Source of the DNA: Akkermansiaceae bacterium
GTDB lineage: Bacteria; Verrucomicrobiota; Verrucomicrobiia; Verrucomicrobiales; Akkermansiaceae
Length of the DNA stretch: 64,000 nucleotides
Reading direction: 5' to 3'
Assembly (NCBI GenBank): GCA_905182475.1
Contig: CAJJBR010000021.1
Location: 1 to 64,000 of the forward strand
A program made the position numbers and the translations under genes. Below, piece after piece: positions 16,156-24,625 of the stretch. Below the pieces are notes generated by a model, which was not told the DNA's origin, made no database searches, and was given only the letters and a program-made list of their open reading frames with translations. Positions within the stretch are counted from its first letter, which is position 1; the number at the start of each line of letters is the position of its first letter.

Positions 16156-17526
16156 CTAAGGTGCGCCGATTTTTCCGTTGGAACTGACGGACTTCGAATC
16201 GAACTTAGATTTCCTGTTTTCAGGTGAAAAATCTTCTTGGCTTAGAGTAGTGAGATCGTCCTGTGACCACGGTTTTGCGCGGAGATGGAGGCGAACGGCA
16301 TGGTTACGAATGGCTTTCTCGAAGAGATTACGGACAAACCGGCCGTTGCCAAAACCGGAGTGAGCACGGGTGAGTTCTTTGGTGAAAAGCTCGCCAAGGG
16401 CTGTTTCTGCGGTGGGGTCGAGCTGATACTGATTACTCTCGCAAAAGATTTTGAGAATGCCTAACAGCTCATCAGAGGTGTAATCGGGAAAGTCGAAGTG
16501 AAGGTTGAACCGAGAATGGAGTCCGGCATTGGAAGCGAGGAACTCCTCCATGTCCTTCGGATAGCCTGCGACGATGATGATGAGTCGGTCGCGGTAGTCC
16601 TCCATGCGTTTGACGAGAGTGTCGATAGCTTCGTGGCCGAAATCGTTGTCGCCGCTGCCGGCGAGGGCGTAGGCTTCGTCGATGAAGAGCACCCCATCGA
16701 GTGCTTTCTGAACGACCTCGTCGGTTTTCTTGGCGGTGTGTCCGATGTATTGGCCGACTAGTCCAAGTCGGTCGGTTTCCACGAGATGGCCTTTTTTGAG
16801 GATTCCAATCGCTGCGAAAATTTGAGCGACGATGCGGGCGATGGTGGTTTTTCCCGTGCCGGGGTTGCCGGAGAAAACCATGTGAAGCGAGAGATTGGCG
16901 CTCTTCAGGGAGAGTTCTTCGCGTGCCTGTTGGACTTCGAGAAAGCGGATGAGTTTTTCGACTTCCTGTTTGATGTGATCCTGGCCGATGAGCGCGTGGA
17001 GACGTTCGAGACATTCTTCCACGCTTGGGCGCTCGCCTTCTGCGAGGGACTTGTCATCGGTCTCCTCCGGCGCCTGTTCTCCGGTAACAAGATAGCGGGT
17101 TATAGCGTTGGCTCGGTCGTTGTTTCCATTCAGAAATTTTGAGGCGAGGTTGGCGAGGAAGAGTTCTTCGTCGTTGCGGATTGAGCCATCGGCGAGAGCG
17201 CATCCGGCGGCAATGCGGTAGAGGTGAATGCCCCATTCCGGGTTTTCGCGGTAGGCGCGTAGTTGATCGAGATCGTAGCTGGCGAGTGCTTCGACGCGGG
17301 AGTCGAGCAGACGTCGGTGTGCGCCGGACCATTGGAGATGACGGGAAATTCCATCAAGGAACCATGACTCCGGCTGACCGATGCTACCGTCCATTCTGGC
17401 GCAGAGAAAAACGAGGAAATGGATTTCGAAATCCAGCTCGAAGGCGGGGGTTTTCGAAGTCGAGGCGATGTGATCGCGGAGTTCCCGTGTGCCTTTCAGG
17501 CTCCGGAGGATGAGATCCTCAGTCAT
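16156..17526 (-). CDS. AAA+ ATPase (CbbX/SpoVK type) with TerB-like N-terminus
   Basis: 456 aa from the ATG at 17526; an in-frame ATG at 17568 would add 14 residues. Two acidic helical motifs, ARMDGSIGQPESWFLDGI (~residue 40) and ALADGSIRNDEELFLANLA (~115), resemble TerB-like repeats. The AAA+ domain (~190-440) has Walker A SGNPGTGKTT, Walker B GVLFIDEAYAL, a sensor-like IIIVAGYPKDMEEFL and arginine-finger region LHSRFNLHF. CbbX-type ATPases form hexamers that remodel proteins. It overlaps speD by eight bases and is the last gene of the operon. Possible client: PspA or a membrane complex of this operon (inference). Confidence 0.85.
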   Translation of the reverse strand: MTEDLILRSLKGTRELRDHIASTSKTPAFELDFEIHFLVFLCARMDGSIGQPESWFLDGISRHLQWSGAHRRLLDSRVEALASYDLDQLRAYRENPEWGIHLYRIAAGCALADGSIRNDEELFLANLASKFLNGNNDRANAITRYLVTGEQAPEETDDKSLAEGERPSVEECLERLHALIGQDHIKQEVEKLIRFLEVQQAREELSLKSANLSLHMVFSGNPGTGKTTIARIVAQIFAAIGILKKGHLVETDRLGLVGQYIGHTAKKTDEVVQKALDGVLFIDEAYALAGSGDNDFGHEAIDTLVKRMEDYRDRLIIIVAGYPKDMEEFLASNAGLHSRFNLHFDFPDYTSDELLGILKIFCESNQYQLDPTAETALGELFTKELTRAHSGFGNGRFVRNLFEKAIRNHAVRLHLRAKPWSQDDLTTLSQEDFSPENRKSKFDSKSVSSNGKIGAP

Positions 17527-17914
17527 CTTTGCAAGAAAGCGTGGCGGGTGCGGAGGGCGACCGGTCAAAGGCTTTCCAGTGATGGCTTTGCGCCCCGATG
17601 CGATCGATCAGCAGACGGGCGATATGGTCGGCGATGGCGCTTTTTCCGCAGGTGAAAACGTCGATGGCGGCGTATCCGTGTTCGGGCCAGCTATGGATAG
17701 TGAGATGGCTCTCGGCGATGATGACCACGCCGCTCACGCCTTGCGGCGCGAAGCGGTGAAAGTGGCTGGATACAATGGTGGCACCGGCTTCGACGGCACA
17801 GGATTTCATCACCGATTCCAGGCTTGAGGTGGAGTCGATCAGGTCGCGCGGGCAGTCGTTGAGTTCGACTAGCACATGGCGACCTGCGGGGGATGATTCC
17901 TTGGTGTTGTACAT
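17519..17914 (-). CDS. speD: S-adenosylmethionine decarboxylase proenzyme
   Basis: 131 aa, the short bacterial (SpeH) type. It decarboxylates S-adenosylmethionine to give the aminopropyl donor for spermidine synthesis. The self-cleavage site is the serine in ESHLTIHSWPE (about residue 68), which becomes the pyruvoyl group; FTCG and the HFHRF histidines also match the family. It sits three bases after PspA and overlaps the AAA+ gene. The aminopropyltransferase that would use its product is the first gene of the same operon (22791-24473), tying the operon to polyamines. Confidence 0.95.
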   Translation of the reverse strand: MYNTKESSPAGRHVLVELNDCPRDLIDSTSSLESVMKSCAVEAGATIVSSHFHRFAPQGVSGVVIIAESHLTIHSWPEHGYAAIDVFTCGKSAIADHIARLLIDRIGAQSHHWKAFDRSPSAPATLSCKDD

Positions 17915-17917
17915 TCT

Positions 17918-18616
17918 TTAGCTGGCTGTTTGGCCTTCATTCATTTTCGCCTTGAGCGCGGCGAGCTTGTCTTGGACTGCCGGGTTTGAGGTGCCGCCGC
18001 CGATTTCCTTGAACTCGTCTTCGAGGCTGGTTGGATTAACGGTTTCGGAGAGTTCCTTAGCTGCATCCGCTTCGAATCCCTGGCGCTCGGCTTTAGCTTT
18101 GAGGCGGGCCATGAGATCGTTGGTATCGTTGTTTTTACTGATGCGCGCTTTGGCCTCGTAGATGTCTTTTTTTACGGAAGCGGCTTTGGACTGTGCGATG
18201 ATGAAGTCTTTGTTGCGTTTGAACTCCGCAATCTCGTTCTCCATGGTGATAATTTCTTGCTTGAGTTCATCGACGGATTGTTTCTGGCTCTGCCAGTTTG
18301 GCTCGAGGCTAGTCATGCGCTGCTCGTGCTCGGCGGAGCGTTCGAGCGCTTTGACGGCGAGGTCTTCGCGTCCGCTGCGCATCGCGGCTTCGGCTTTCTG
18401 CTCCCAGTTGAATTTTTCTGCCTTCTCTTTTTCGAGCTGCGCTTTCGTCTGGCGCTCAGTGGCGATGCAGGACTGTATCGATTGCTTGGCCTCGCGGATC
18501 TGTTTCTCTTTGTCTTTGATGGCTTGCTCGAGCATCAGCTCGGGCTTTTCTAACTTGTCGATGGCCTGGTTGGCGGATGCCTGGCCGATTTTGAATAAAC
18601 GGGAAAAAATGCTCAT
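17918..18616 (-). CDS. PspA/IM30 family protein (YjfJ-like)
   Basis: 232 aa, almost entirely charged coiled coil after a short amphipathic N-terminus (MSIFSRLFKIGQASANQAID). PspA/IM30/Vipp1 proteins are ESCRT-III relatives that coat and repair stressed inner membranes. The partner directly upstream is DUF2170/YjfI, the same pairing as E. coli yjfI-yjfJ, so this is the YjfJ branch and not the sigma-54 PspA of pspABC. It is the presumed membrane-acting component of the operon. Confidence 0.93.
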   Translation of the reverse strand: MSIFSRLFKIGQASANQAIDKLEKPELMLEQAIKDKEKQIREAKQSIQSCIATERQTKAQLEKEKAEKFNWEQKAEAAMRSGREDLAVKALERSAEHEQRMTSLEPNWQSQKQSVDELKQEIITMENEIAEFKRNKDFIIAQSKAASVKKDIYEAKARISKNNDTNDLMARLKAKAERQGFEADAAKELSETVNPTSLEDEFKEIGGGTSNPAVQDKLAALKAKMNEGQTAS

Positions 18617-18628
18617 GATCTAAAATGG

Positions 18629-19039
18629 TTACGCGTTAATTGCTTCATTGATAAGTGGAGTCACGCGGTCGACCGCGAGTTCGAGGGCGTCGAAAACGGC
18701 AAGCAGTTCTTGATCGCAGAGGTCGCCGGTTTCCCTCGATTCCACGAGGACGAGGCGGGTGTCTTCCGGGTTGCTGGTATCGAGGCCAAAGCTGACGGGA
18801 AGCACTTCGGTGTTCATGTCGAGGAGCTTGGTGTAGAATTCAAGGTTGGCGACCTGGGCGGCAGGACCGAGATCGACCTCGAAGTAGATTTGTTTGTCGT
18901 CGAGCTTGAGGAAGACGGGGATTTCTTCGCCGCGAATGACTTGAAAGACATTACTGCCGAGGTCTTCGACGTGAAAGCCGTGGGTTTGAAGGAAGCGCGG
19001 AAGCTCTTCCTCTCGTTGGAGTTTGATGAGGGTGGACAT
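18629..19039 (-). CDS. DUF2170 (YjfI) family protein
   Basis: 136 aa soluble alpha/beta protein, FLQTHGFHVEDLGSNVFQVI through YTKLLDMNTEVLPVSFGLDT to VFDALELAVDRVTPLI. It matches the DUF2170 family, named for E. coli YjfI. Biochemical function is unknown; members almost always neighbour a PspA-like gene, as here (12-base gap to PspA). The upstream gap to the channel gene is 73 bases, the longest inside the operon, so an internal promoter is possible. Confidence 0.85.
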   Translation of the reverse strand: MSTLIKLQREEELPRFLQTHGFHVEDLGSNVFQVIRGEEIPVFLKLDDKQIYFEVDLGPAAQVANLEFYTKLLDMNTEVLPVSFGLDTSNPEDTRLVLVESRETGDLCDQELLAVFDALELAVDRVTPLINEAINA

Positions 19040-19112
19040 AATGTGGTTTATACTGTGAGGAAATATATCACCCGATCAGACGGGTGGAGAGGAGAAATTT
19101 TTGGGCGGTATA

Positions 19113-20204
19113 TCAGGCGGATGTGATGAGTGATTGCTGGAATTCGAAAAAATCGGATCTATCGCCAGCCAGGATGATGAGCTTGTCGGCTGGTTCCACG
19201 ACTTCGGACTTGGGCGGTGGAATAAGGGCATTGCCCCCGCGGATGCGACCGAGAATCATCAGGTCGTTGGGGTGTTTGATGGCGGCGATCTGGATTTTAG
19301 CGAAACTTTTGGCGGGCAGCTTGTGGTCGAGGATGTAGAGTTCGGATCCTTCGTGATAGGTGACGAGCTGATCGAAGACTTTGCGAATACCCGGGTTGAC
19401 GAGTTCCTGGACGAGGAGTCGCTCGGAAAATCCACTGATTGGCACGATGCCATCGACTCCGGCGCGTTCCATCATGGGAATGTTTTTGCGTTCGACGACT
19501 TCGACGATGAGGTGGGGCGGATTTTCAAACGACTGGCGAAGGTGGTTCACCAGGCTGGCTGCGGCGAAACTCTGGGAATCGGACTGGCGGTGGAGCGGAT
19601 CTTCAGCGAGGACGATCACACCGGAGGCGGATTTTAGCGCGGCGCGTTCTAGGGGGTCTTCCATTGCGGAGACCCCTTTGACCAATTGAATATCCTTCTC
19701 GGTGAACTCCGCAGGGCACTCCTCCAGATTATTGCAGATGACAACGGCCGGATGATCGATCCCATCGTTACTGGCCCGGTATTCCTGCACCACATTGATG
19801 ACTTTGTTTACCGAAGGGCAGTGACAGACGATGAGATGATTTTTAAATTTCATGGTAGCTAGTCCTTTTTTACGTTTAGTGAAAACTTCGAGAACGATTT
19901 CAGCGGTGGTGCCCAGGAGATAGCCAATGAGGCCTATGCCGAGGATGAAGCATGGATAACCGACGAGAAATCTTCCAATCCATGTGACAGGGTAAAAGTC
20001 TCCGTAGCCTACGGTAGTCATCGTCACCATGGCCCACCAGATGGAGTCGGCGAAGGTAAGATCCGGATTGACTCCGCTTTCGGCAAAGTAGAATCCGGCT
20101 CCGAAGAGCAGGTTCATTACGAGCGATGCGCATAGGCCTGAAACCAACCGGATTGACGGGCGATGGTTTTTCGCCATCAGTCGCTTGATGATCAGAAATA
20201 TCAT
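19113..20204 (-). CDS. Two-TM potassium channel with altered RCK domain
   Basis: 363 aa. TM1 is LCASLVMNLLFGAGFYF, the pore carries the selectivity filter MTTVGYGDFYPV, and TM2 is YPCFILGIGLIGYLLGTT. The cytoplasmic part has an RCK/TrkA-N fold (residues ~115-250) followed by a TrkA-C-like domain. Normal RCK domains begin with GxGxxG for nucleotide binding; here the loop is IVCHCPSVNK, so NAD binding is doubtful and another ligand or a Cys/His metal site is possible. Three bases after the upstream gene. Potassium/polyamine coupling is an inference from the operon. Confidence 0.88.
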   Translation of the reverse strand: MIFLIIKRLMAKNHRPSIRLVSGLCASLVMNLLFGAGFYFAESGVNPDLTFADSIWWAMVTMTTVGYGDFYPVTWIGRFLVGYPCFILGIGLIGYLLGTTAEIVLEVFTKRKKGLATMKFKNHLIVCHCPSVNKVINVVQEYRASNDGIDHPAVVICNNLEECPAEFTEKDIQLVKGVSAMEDPLERAALKSASGVIVLAEDPLHRQSDSQSFAAASLVNHLRQSFENPPHLIVEVVERKNIPMMERAGVDGIVPISGFSERLLVQELVNPGIRKVFDQLVTYHEGSELYILDHKLPAKSFAKIQIAAIKHPNDLMILGRIRGGNALIPPPKSEVVEPADKLIILAGDRSDFFEFQQSLITSA

Positions 20205-20207
20205 AGC

Positions 20208-21032
20208 TCAATACCAATTTTCCTCCCAGAAGGGATCGCGGCCTTGGGGTTGGATGTAGCTGCTGAAATCGAATTCCGAGGCATTGGGGAAGGCTACAGG
20301 TTCGACGACGCGGTCAACGGGCTGTCCGTTGGGGAGGGTAAGAGGCTTTCCTTCGAGCACGCGTTTCGCATCTGCTTGAAGTTCGCTGAGAAGGGTGGCT
20401 CCCTGGGCGAGAATGTCGCCCATCACAGCGTCTCCGGAGACAGTTTCGCCGGCCTCCTGATAGCCGAGTTCGGAGATGTCGATGGCTTCGTTGCAGATTT
20501 CGAGGATCTCATCCCAGACGGTGCCGAGGAGAAGATCAAACTGCCAGCCTTCGGCATTTTTTCCGAAACGGTCTTCGCGGATGAAGCTCATGAAGACGAT
20601 CTCGACGGCATCGATATCGAGATACTCGGCTACTGCGATACGGAGGTCTTCCCAGCGTTCGTCGGCGAGAAATTGTTTCCAATCAGGCTCTTCGGTGAAG
20701 TCGAAATATTTGGCGAAGGCGAATTCACCCGAGCCGAGATCGACTGCGGAAAAGATATCGAAGAAATAGACGAATTTAGCGAAGCGCTGCATGAACTTTT
20801 CGATCACGCCGCGTCCGGCTTGGGTTGGGATGTATTCTTTTTTCTCCCGGATTTCCACCCAGCTCTGAACCATGAGGTATTCTAAAATCGGCTCTAGGTC
20901 GGAGTCGTTTTTCTCCAACCACACCGCGAAAACCTGCGGACGGTTGATCATGTATTCGAGTAAGTAGAGTCCGGCAAAGCGGAGCTTCTGCTCGTCACTG
21001 ATTTCCCATGGTTCGTCTTCAATCTCGGACAT
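20208..21032 (-). CDS. Hypothetical acidic protein of the PspA/polyamine operon
   Basis: 274 aa, strongly acidic, without signal peptide or TM segment. I do not recognise the family; it occupies the place of YjfK (DUF2491) in the enterobacterial cluster, but I see no clear DUF2491 similarity. Predominantly helical N-terminus (FAGLYLLEYMINRPQVFAVW) and a tail ending WEENWY. Packed between the DUF350 gene (5-base gap) and the channel gene (3-base gap), so surely co-translated with them. Probably a cytosolic partner of the channel or of DUF350. Confidence 0.7.
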   Translation of the reverse strand: MSEIEDEPWEISDEQKLRFAGLYLLEYMINRPQVFAVWLEKNDSDLEPILEYLMVQSWVEIREKKEYIPTQAGRGVIEKFMQRFAKFVYFFDIFSAVDLGSGEFAFAKYFDFTEEPDWKQFLADERWEDLRIAVAEYLDIDAVEIVFMSFIREDRFGKNAEGWQFDLLLGTVWDEILEICNEAIDISELGYQEAGETVSGDAVMGDILAQGATLLSELQADAKRVLEGKPLTLPNGQPVDRVVEPVAFPNASEFDFSSYIQPQGRDPFWEENWY

Positions 21033-21037
21033 CTGTG

Positions 21038-21928
21038 CTAGAGAAATGAGGCGTTGAGGAGTTGGGCGAGCCCTAGGACAGCACTGCCTTCGATGAGGGC
21101 TGCTCCCCAGTTGCGGTCGTTTTTGATTTCGTGATCCAATGATGAGCCGGGGAGGAGAAACCTGTCGATGAGGAAGCGGCTGAAGAGCAGGACAAACATG
21201 GAAATAACAGCCCAGGCGACGAGGGCGATGAGCGAATCACTGACAGCGATCTTTCCGGAGAGCAACCAGCCCATGGCGAGTAATGTCATGCCGAGTGCGA
21301 CTCCGGCGGCTTCGTTGTCTTTCTCGATTTCCTCGTGAATATCGTATCCAGCGGATTTCTGGTAAAGAAGTCCAAGGAGTATAAAAGCGGCCTGACCGAC
21401 GATGAAGAACACGAGGGTATCGAACAATTCGAGTCCGAAAGATCCGCCAGTGGTGCCCTGGAGAGAGGCGGATGCGATGAGAGCGGTTCCCAGATACGTG
21501 CCTGCGATCACAGCTCCTGTGCCGACGTTCCTGTCTTCGACAAGTTCCTTGCGGTTGTTGAATTTGCTCAGGAGGAAACGGTCGTTGATGAATGCGGAAA
21601 CGAGGACAAGGGCGATTGCGATGAGCGACCAAGCTGCGGAAAGCCCGAGATCCTTCCACACGACCGTTTCGGTTGCGATTGGTGAGGACTTGAAGGTGCT
21701 GGCGATGACAATCATCACTGCGAAGGTGAATCCCGCCATTTCCACAGCCACGGCTTTGTTGTCTTTATGGACAAGCTCTTCATTCAGATCGATACTACCG
21801 ATTGCGGATTTAATCATTCGCGCTAGAAATACGAGCAATAGTGCGAGGACGAAATATAGAGCGGATGGGGCGAGGAAGAGGTCGTAAAGCGGCTGGAGGT
21901 CTAGCCAGTCCTGAATGCGTTCGATCAT
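21038..21928 (-). CDS. DUF350 membrane protein, double-length (YjfL-like)
   Basis: 296 aa with about eight TM helices arranged as repeats of the DUF350 unit: each has an N-terminal helix pair, a polar (E/K)DN motif (HKDNKAVAVEMAG; EKDNEAAGVALG) and further helices. DUF350 proteins accompany PspA-like and polyamine or glutathionylspermidine genes, as in E. coli yjfL; a channel or transporter role is suspected but unproven. The fusion of two or more units fits a pseudo-dimer. Confidence 0.85.
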   Translation of the reverse strand: MIERIQDWLDLQPLYDLFLAPSALYFVLALLLVFLARMIKSAIGSIDLNEELVHKDNKAVAVEMAGFTFAVMIVIASTFKSSPIATETVVWKDLGLSAAWSLIAIALVLVSAFINDRFLLSKFNNRKELVEDRNVGTGAVIAGTYLGTALIASASLQGTTGGSFGLELFDTLVFFIVGQAAFILLGLLYQKSAGYDIHEEIEKDNEAAGVALGMTLLAMGWLLSGKIAVSDSLIALVAWAVISMFVLLFSRFLIDRFLLPGSSLDHEIKNDRNWGAALIEGSAVLGLAQLLNASFL

Positions 21929-21959
21929 AAGTTGGTTTATTTGGAGGTTCTGCTGCTGG

Positions 21960-22769
21960 TCACTTTCCGCCGCCGAAGGAACTACGACCGGATGAGCTGC
22001 TGGAAGATCGACCGAAACCGCCGGAACTTACAGATTTTCCGGTTCGCTTGGTGAAGCTCTGCTGGGATTTTGTCGGGTTGGAAATGACGCGGGCACGCGC
22101 TGCCTGCTTTTGCTGGTTTGGCGATGCGAGAATAGGTTTCGCGCCATCGCCGGATTGGAAGGAGCGTCCGGGATAGCGGCTGCGGACGTTTCCAGCGTAG
22201 GTGTTATCATCCATCCGCGACCATCCGCGGCCGTAGTGGGGCGGGTAGGAATTCCAGCGGTGGGGTGAGCTGTAGTTGCTGTGGCTGGAGAAAATGTAAC
22301 CCAACAGTAGGGCATCGGTCAGCCCGAAGGACGAGCGGTAATGATTTCCGCTGCCGTAGAGGGAGGAGTTTCCACGCGTATCCATTGTCGACAGATTACC
22401 GTTTTTGACAAACTCGATGGTGGCGATTTCCTGAACCTCGCTGGCCGATAGGTCGGTGGTCAGTGAGAATCCGCGGGTATCGTCGGATCCGTATTCAGTA
22501 ACTTTTATGTAATCGACTTTCCCGTCGTCGTTCAGGTCGATATTGTTAATGCCGCTTGATTGGGTGTTGAGCTTCCGCTCCAGATCGGCAGCGTCCTTGC
22601 TGGACTTCGCCATGTCCGATACGGCTTTCAAATCCAAGCCCTTTGCAAATTCCTGCGTGATTACATCGGTGCTGACTTTTTCCCTACGGCTATTCCCGCA
22701 GGTGTTCATCATGGCGAAGAGGAATATGATTCCAAAGATTCCCGCGCCAACCTTCATGAGTGGGTTCAT
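21960..22769 (-). CDS. Exported or membrane-anchored protein with Gly/Ser-rich tail
   Basis: 269 aa. The N-terminal hydrophobic segment VGAGIFGIIFLFAMMNTC ends at a cysteine, but the sequence before it is a poor lipobox, so signal anchor and lipoprotein are both possible. A compact domain (~residues 35-135) contains INNIDLNDDGKVDYIKV, an EF-hand-like calcium loop. The C-terminal half is low complexity and ends GGFGRSSSSSSGRSSFGGGK, reminiscent of the tails of DUF1190/YjfM proteins, which hold the same operon position. Function unknown. Confidence 0.7.
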   Translation of the reverse strand: MNPLMKVGAGIFGIIFLFAMMNTCGNSRREKVSTDVITQEFAKGLDLKAVSDMAKSSKDAADLERKLNTQSSGINNIDLNDDGKVDYIKVTEYGSDDTRGFSLTTDLSASEVQEIATIEFVKNGNLSTMDTRGNSSLYGSGNHYRSSFGLTDALLLGYIFSSHSNYSSPHRWNSYPPHYGRGWSRMDDNTYAGNVRSRYPGRSFQSGDGAKPILASPNQQKQAARARVISNPTKSQQSFTKRTGKSVSSGGFGRSSSSSSGRSSFGGGK

Positions 22770-22790
22770 ATGGAACTTCGTATCAGAACA

Positions 22791-24473
22791 TCAGCGGGTT
22801 TGCCAACCTTCAAGATAGTGATGGTAGATTGTAGGCTGGGTTAGAGAGGTGATATCAGTGTTTTTGGAAGAGAGCTGCCCCTTGCCGAATTCCAGTGAGG
22901 CACGAACCAGCCCGGGGGTGAGATAAAGGGTTGGCGCGGTGAGTTTTTCGGTTTTTCGCAGACGTCTGGCGATGGCTTGTTCGTCCGAGCCTGTGTTTTT
23001 CCAAGCCAACCACCATCCCCATTCGCCGAAGGAAGGGACGTTGTCGTGATAGGGGAGCGTTTGGAAACCGGATGCCGCCAAGGTGCGGCCAACGCAGAGA
23101 AACGCCTCCTTCGCGTGAAAGGGCGAGCCACTCTGCTGAACGATGAATCCGCCTGGGGCGAGGTGGTCTTTGAGCGCTTCGTAAAACGGCCTGCCATAGA
23201 GCTTGGCCAGATCGGGTGATGATGGATCTGGAAAGTCGAGTATCATCACGTCATAGGAGCCGGGGGCGCTGCGGACGAAGCTTGCAGCATCGACATTGAG
23301 AATGTGAAGGTCGGCAGTTGGCTCGGTTTCTTGGTGCAGGGCGCGGCGGTGATTGAGTTCCTGTAGGGTGAAATTAGCTCCTTCAGAAATGCCGGAGGAT
23401 GGTTGAACATTCACGCTGGCGTCGGTAAGACTGCCGTGATTAAGCGATACGAAATCTTTGTTTTTCGCCGCAAGATCTGTCATTTTTGGATCAATATCAA
23501 CTAGGGTGATTTCTGTGACGCGAGGGTATTTCAGAAGCTCCCGGACGGCCAATCCGTCGCCACCGCCAAGGACAAGAATGGACGTGGCTTGTGGCGCTAG
23601 TTCCATCACGGGATGGACGAGTTGCTCATGGTAGATGAATTCGTCATCGGAATCAAACTGGAGATGTCCGTTGATATAACAGCGGAGTGTATCGCGTCGG
23701 TCGCGGGTGAGGACGATGTGTTGGTAGGGCGTAGTTTCTGAGAAGACGATGGGGTCGCGGTAGAGGCGCTGCTCGGCTTTCAAGGCGAGATCTTTTCCGT
23801 AAATCAGTCCGCCGACAACGAGCGAAAGAGCGATCACAAACTCCAGGGCAATGAGCCGTTTTCTCTCCAAACGGTGGCGGAAGATATAAGCGCTCACCGC
23901 TGCGGCCACTAGAGTGATCGCGCCAAGGAGGAAGCTGATGCGCTCAATCCCGAGGAACCGAATCATGAGGAATGTCCAGACGAGTGCTCCGAGTAGCGCG
24001 CCGATATAATCCATTTTTAGAACCTGCGCGAGGTTCATCCGCATGTCCGGTTTCTCAGATTCGTTCAGACGCATGATGAGTGGGATTTCAAAGCCGATCA
24101 GGGTGCCGACGATGAGTGCGAGTAGATACTGGACGAAGATATACTGCTCCGGCATTTCCGCAAAAGTGACGATTAGAATCAGAGGGCCACAACCGCCGAG
24201 AATGGCGAGCCAGAGCTGCGAGCGGAGGAGAAGATCCGCGAGAGCTTTCTCCCCGACGCGTTTCTGTATATCCGCGCCCAACCCCATTGCGAAGAGCATG
24301 GTGGCGATCATCGTTGCCCATTGTTGGACAGAATTTCCCAGAAGATCCGATGCGATTTTACTGAGGGTATATTCGTATGCAAGACCGCAGCCGCCTAGCA
24401 GGAACATCAGTAGCGACAGCCAGAGTGGACTGATGTGTTTTTTCGAGGAGGGCGTGGGCGTGTTCTCTGGCAT
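22791..24473 (-). CDS. Membrane-bound spermidine synthase-like aminopropyltransferase
   Basis: 560 aa, first gene of the nine-gene operon. About seven TM helices (residues ~15-225) are followed by a spermidine-synthase methyltransferase fold: YQHIVLTRD substrate strand, LVLGGGDGLAVRELLKY cofactor loop, VDIDPKMTDLA, and the active-site LDFPDPSSPDLAKLYGRPFY. The PDP variant is typical of the TM-fused SpeE class. An insert of ~40 residues separates the DIDP motif from the active site. With speD in the operon it probably makes a polyamine at the membrane; acceptor unknown. Confidence 0.9.
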   Translation of the reverse strand: MPENTPTPSSKKHISPLWLSLLMFLLGGCGLAYEYTLSKIASDLLGNSVQQWATMIATMLFAMGLGADIQKRVGEKALADLLLRSQLWLAILGGCGPLILIVTFAEMPEQYIFVQYLLALIVGTLIGFEIPLIMRLNESEKPDMRMNLAQVLKMDYIGALLGALVWTFLMIRFLGIERISFLLGAITLVAAAVSAYIFRHRLERKRLIALEFVIALSLVVGGLIYGKDLALKAEQRLYRDPIVFSETTPYQHIVLTRDRRDTLRCYINGHLQFDSDDEFIYHEQLVHPVMELAPQATSILVLGGGDGLAVRELLKYPRVTEITLVDIDPKMTDLAAKNKDFVSLNHGSLTDASVNVQPSSGISEGANFTLQELNHRRALHQETEPTADLHILNVDAASFVRSAPGSYDVMILDFPDPSSPDLAKLYGRPFYEALKDHLAPGGFIVQQSGSPFHAKEAFLCVGRTLAASGFQTLPYHDNVPSFGEWGWWLAWKNTGSDEQAIARRLRKTEKLTAPTLYLTPGLVRASLEFGKGQLSSKNTDITSLTQPTIYHHYLEGWQTR

Positions 24474-24547
24474 GCGGACTCTATAGGTGCGGCAGGGAAA
24501 CGACGCAACCTCAACAATACCGATGGGACGCGGCAGCTACTCGCACG

Positions 24548-24582
24548 AAAAAAGCGGTTACCTCAATGAGGTAACCGCTTTT
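24548..24582 (-). terminator. Rho-independent terminator of rpsU/tsf/rpsB
   Basis: 15-bp perfect stem (AAAAGCGGTTACCTC against GAGGTAACCGCTTTT) with a 3-base loop; reading the minus strand it is followed by six U. Located 44 bases past the rpsU stop. A second small stem GCGGAC-TAAA-GTCCGC lies at 24598-24613. Confidence 0.9.
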
Positions 24583-24625
24583 AAATTCTTTGGGGCGGCG
24601 GACTAAAGTCCGCGTTCCATTTGGA

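Noticed and set aside
20208..21032. YjfK/DUF2491 annotation by operon position
   Set aside because: No sequence motif of DUF2491 could be matched by eye; position alone is not enough.
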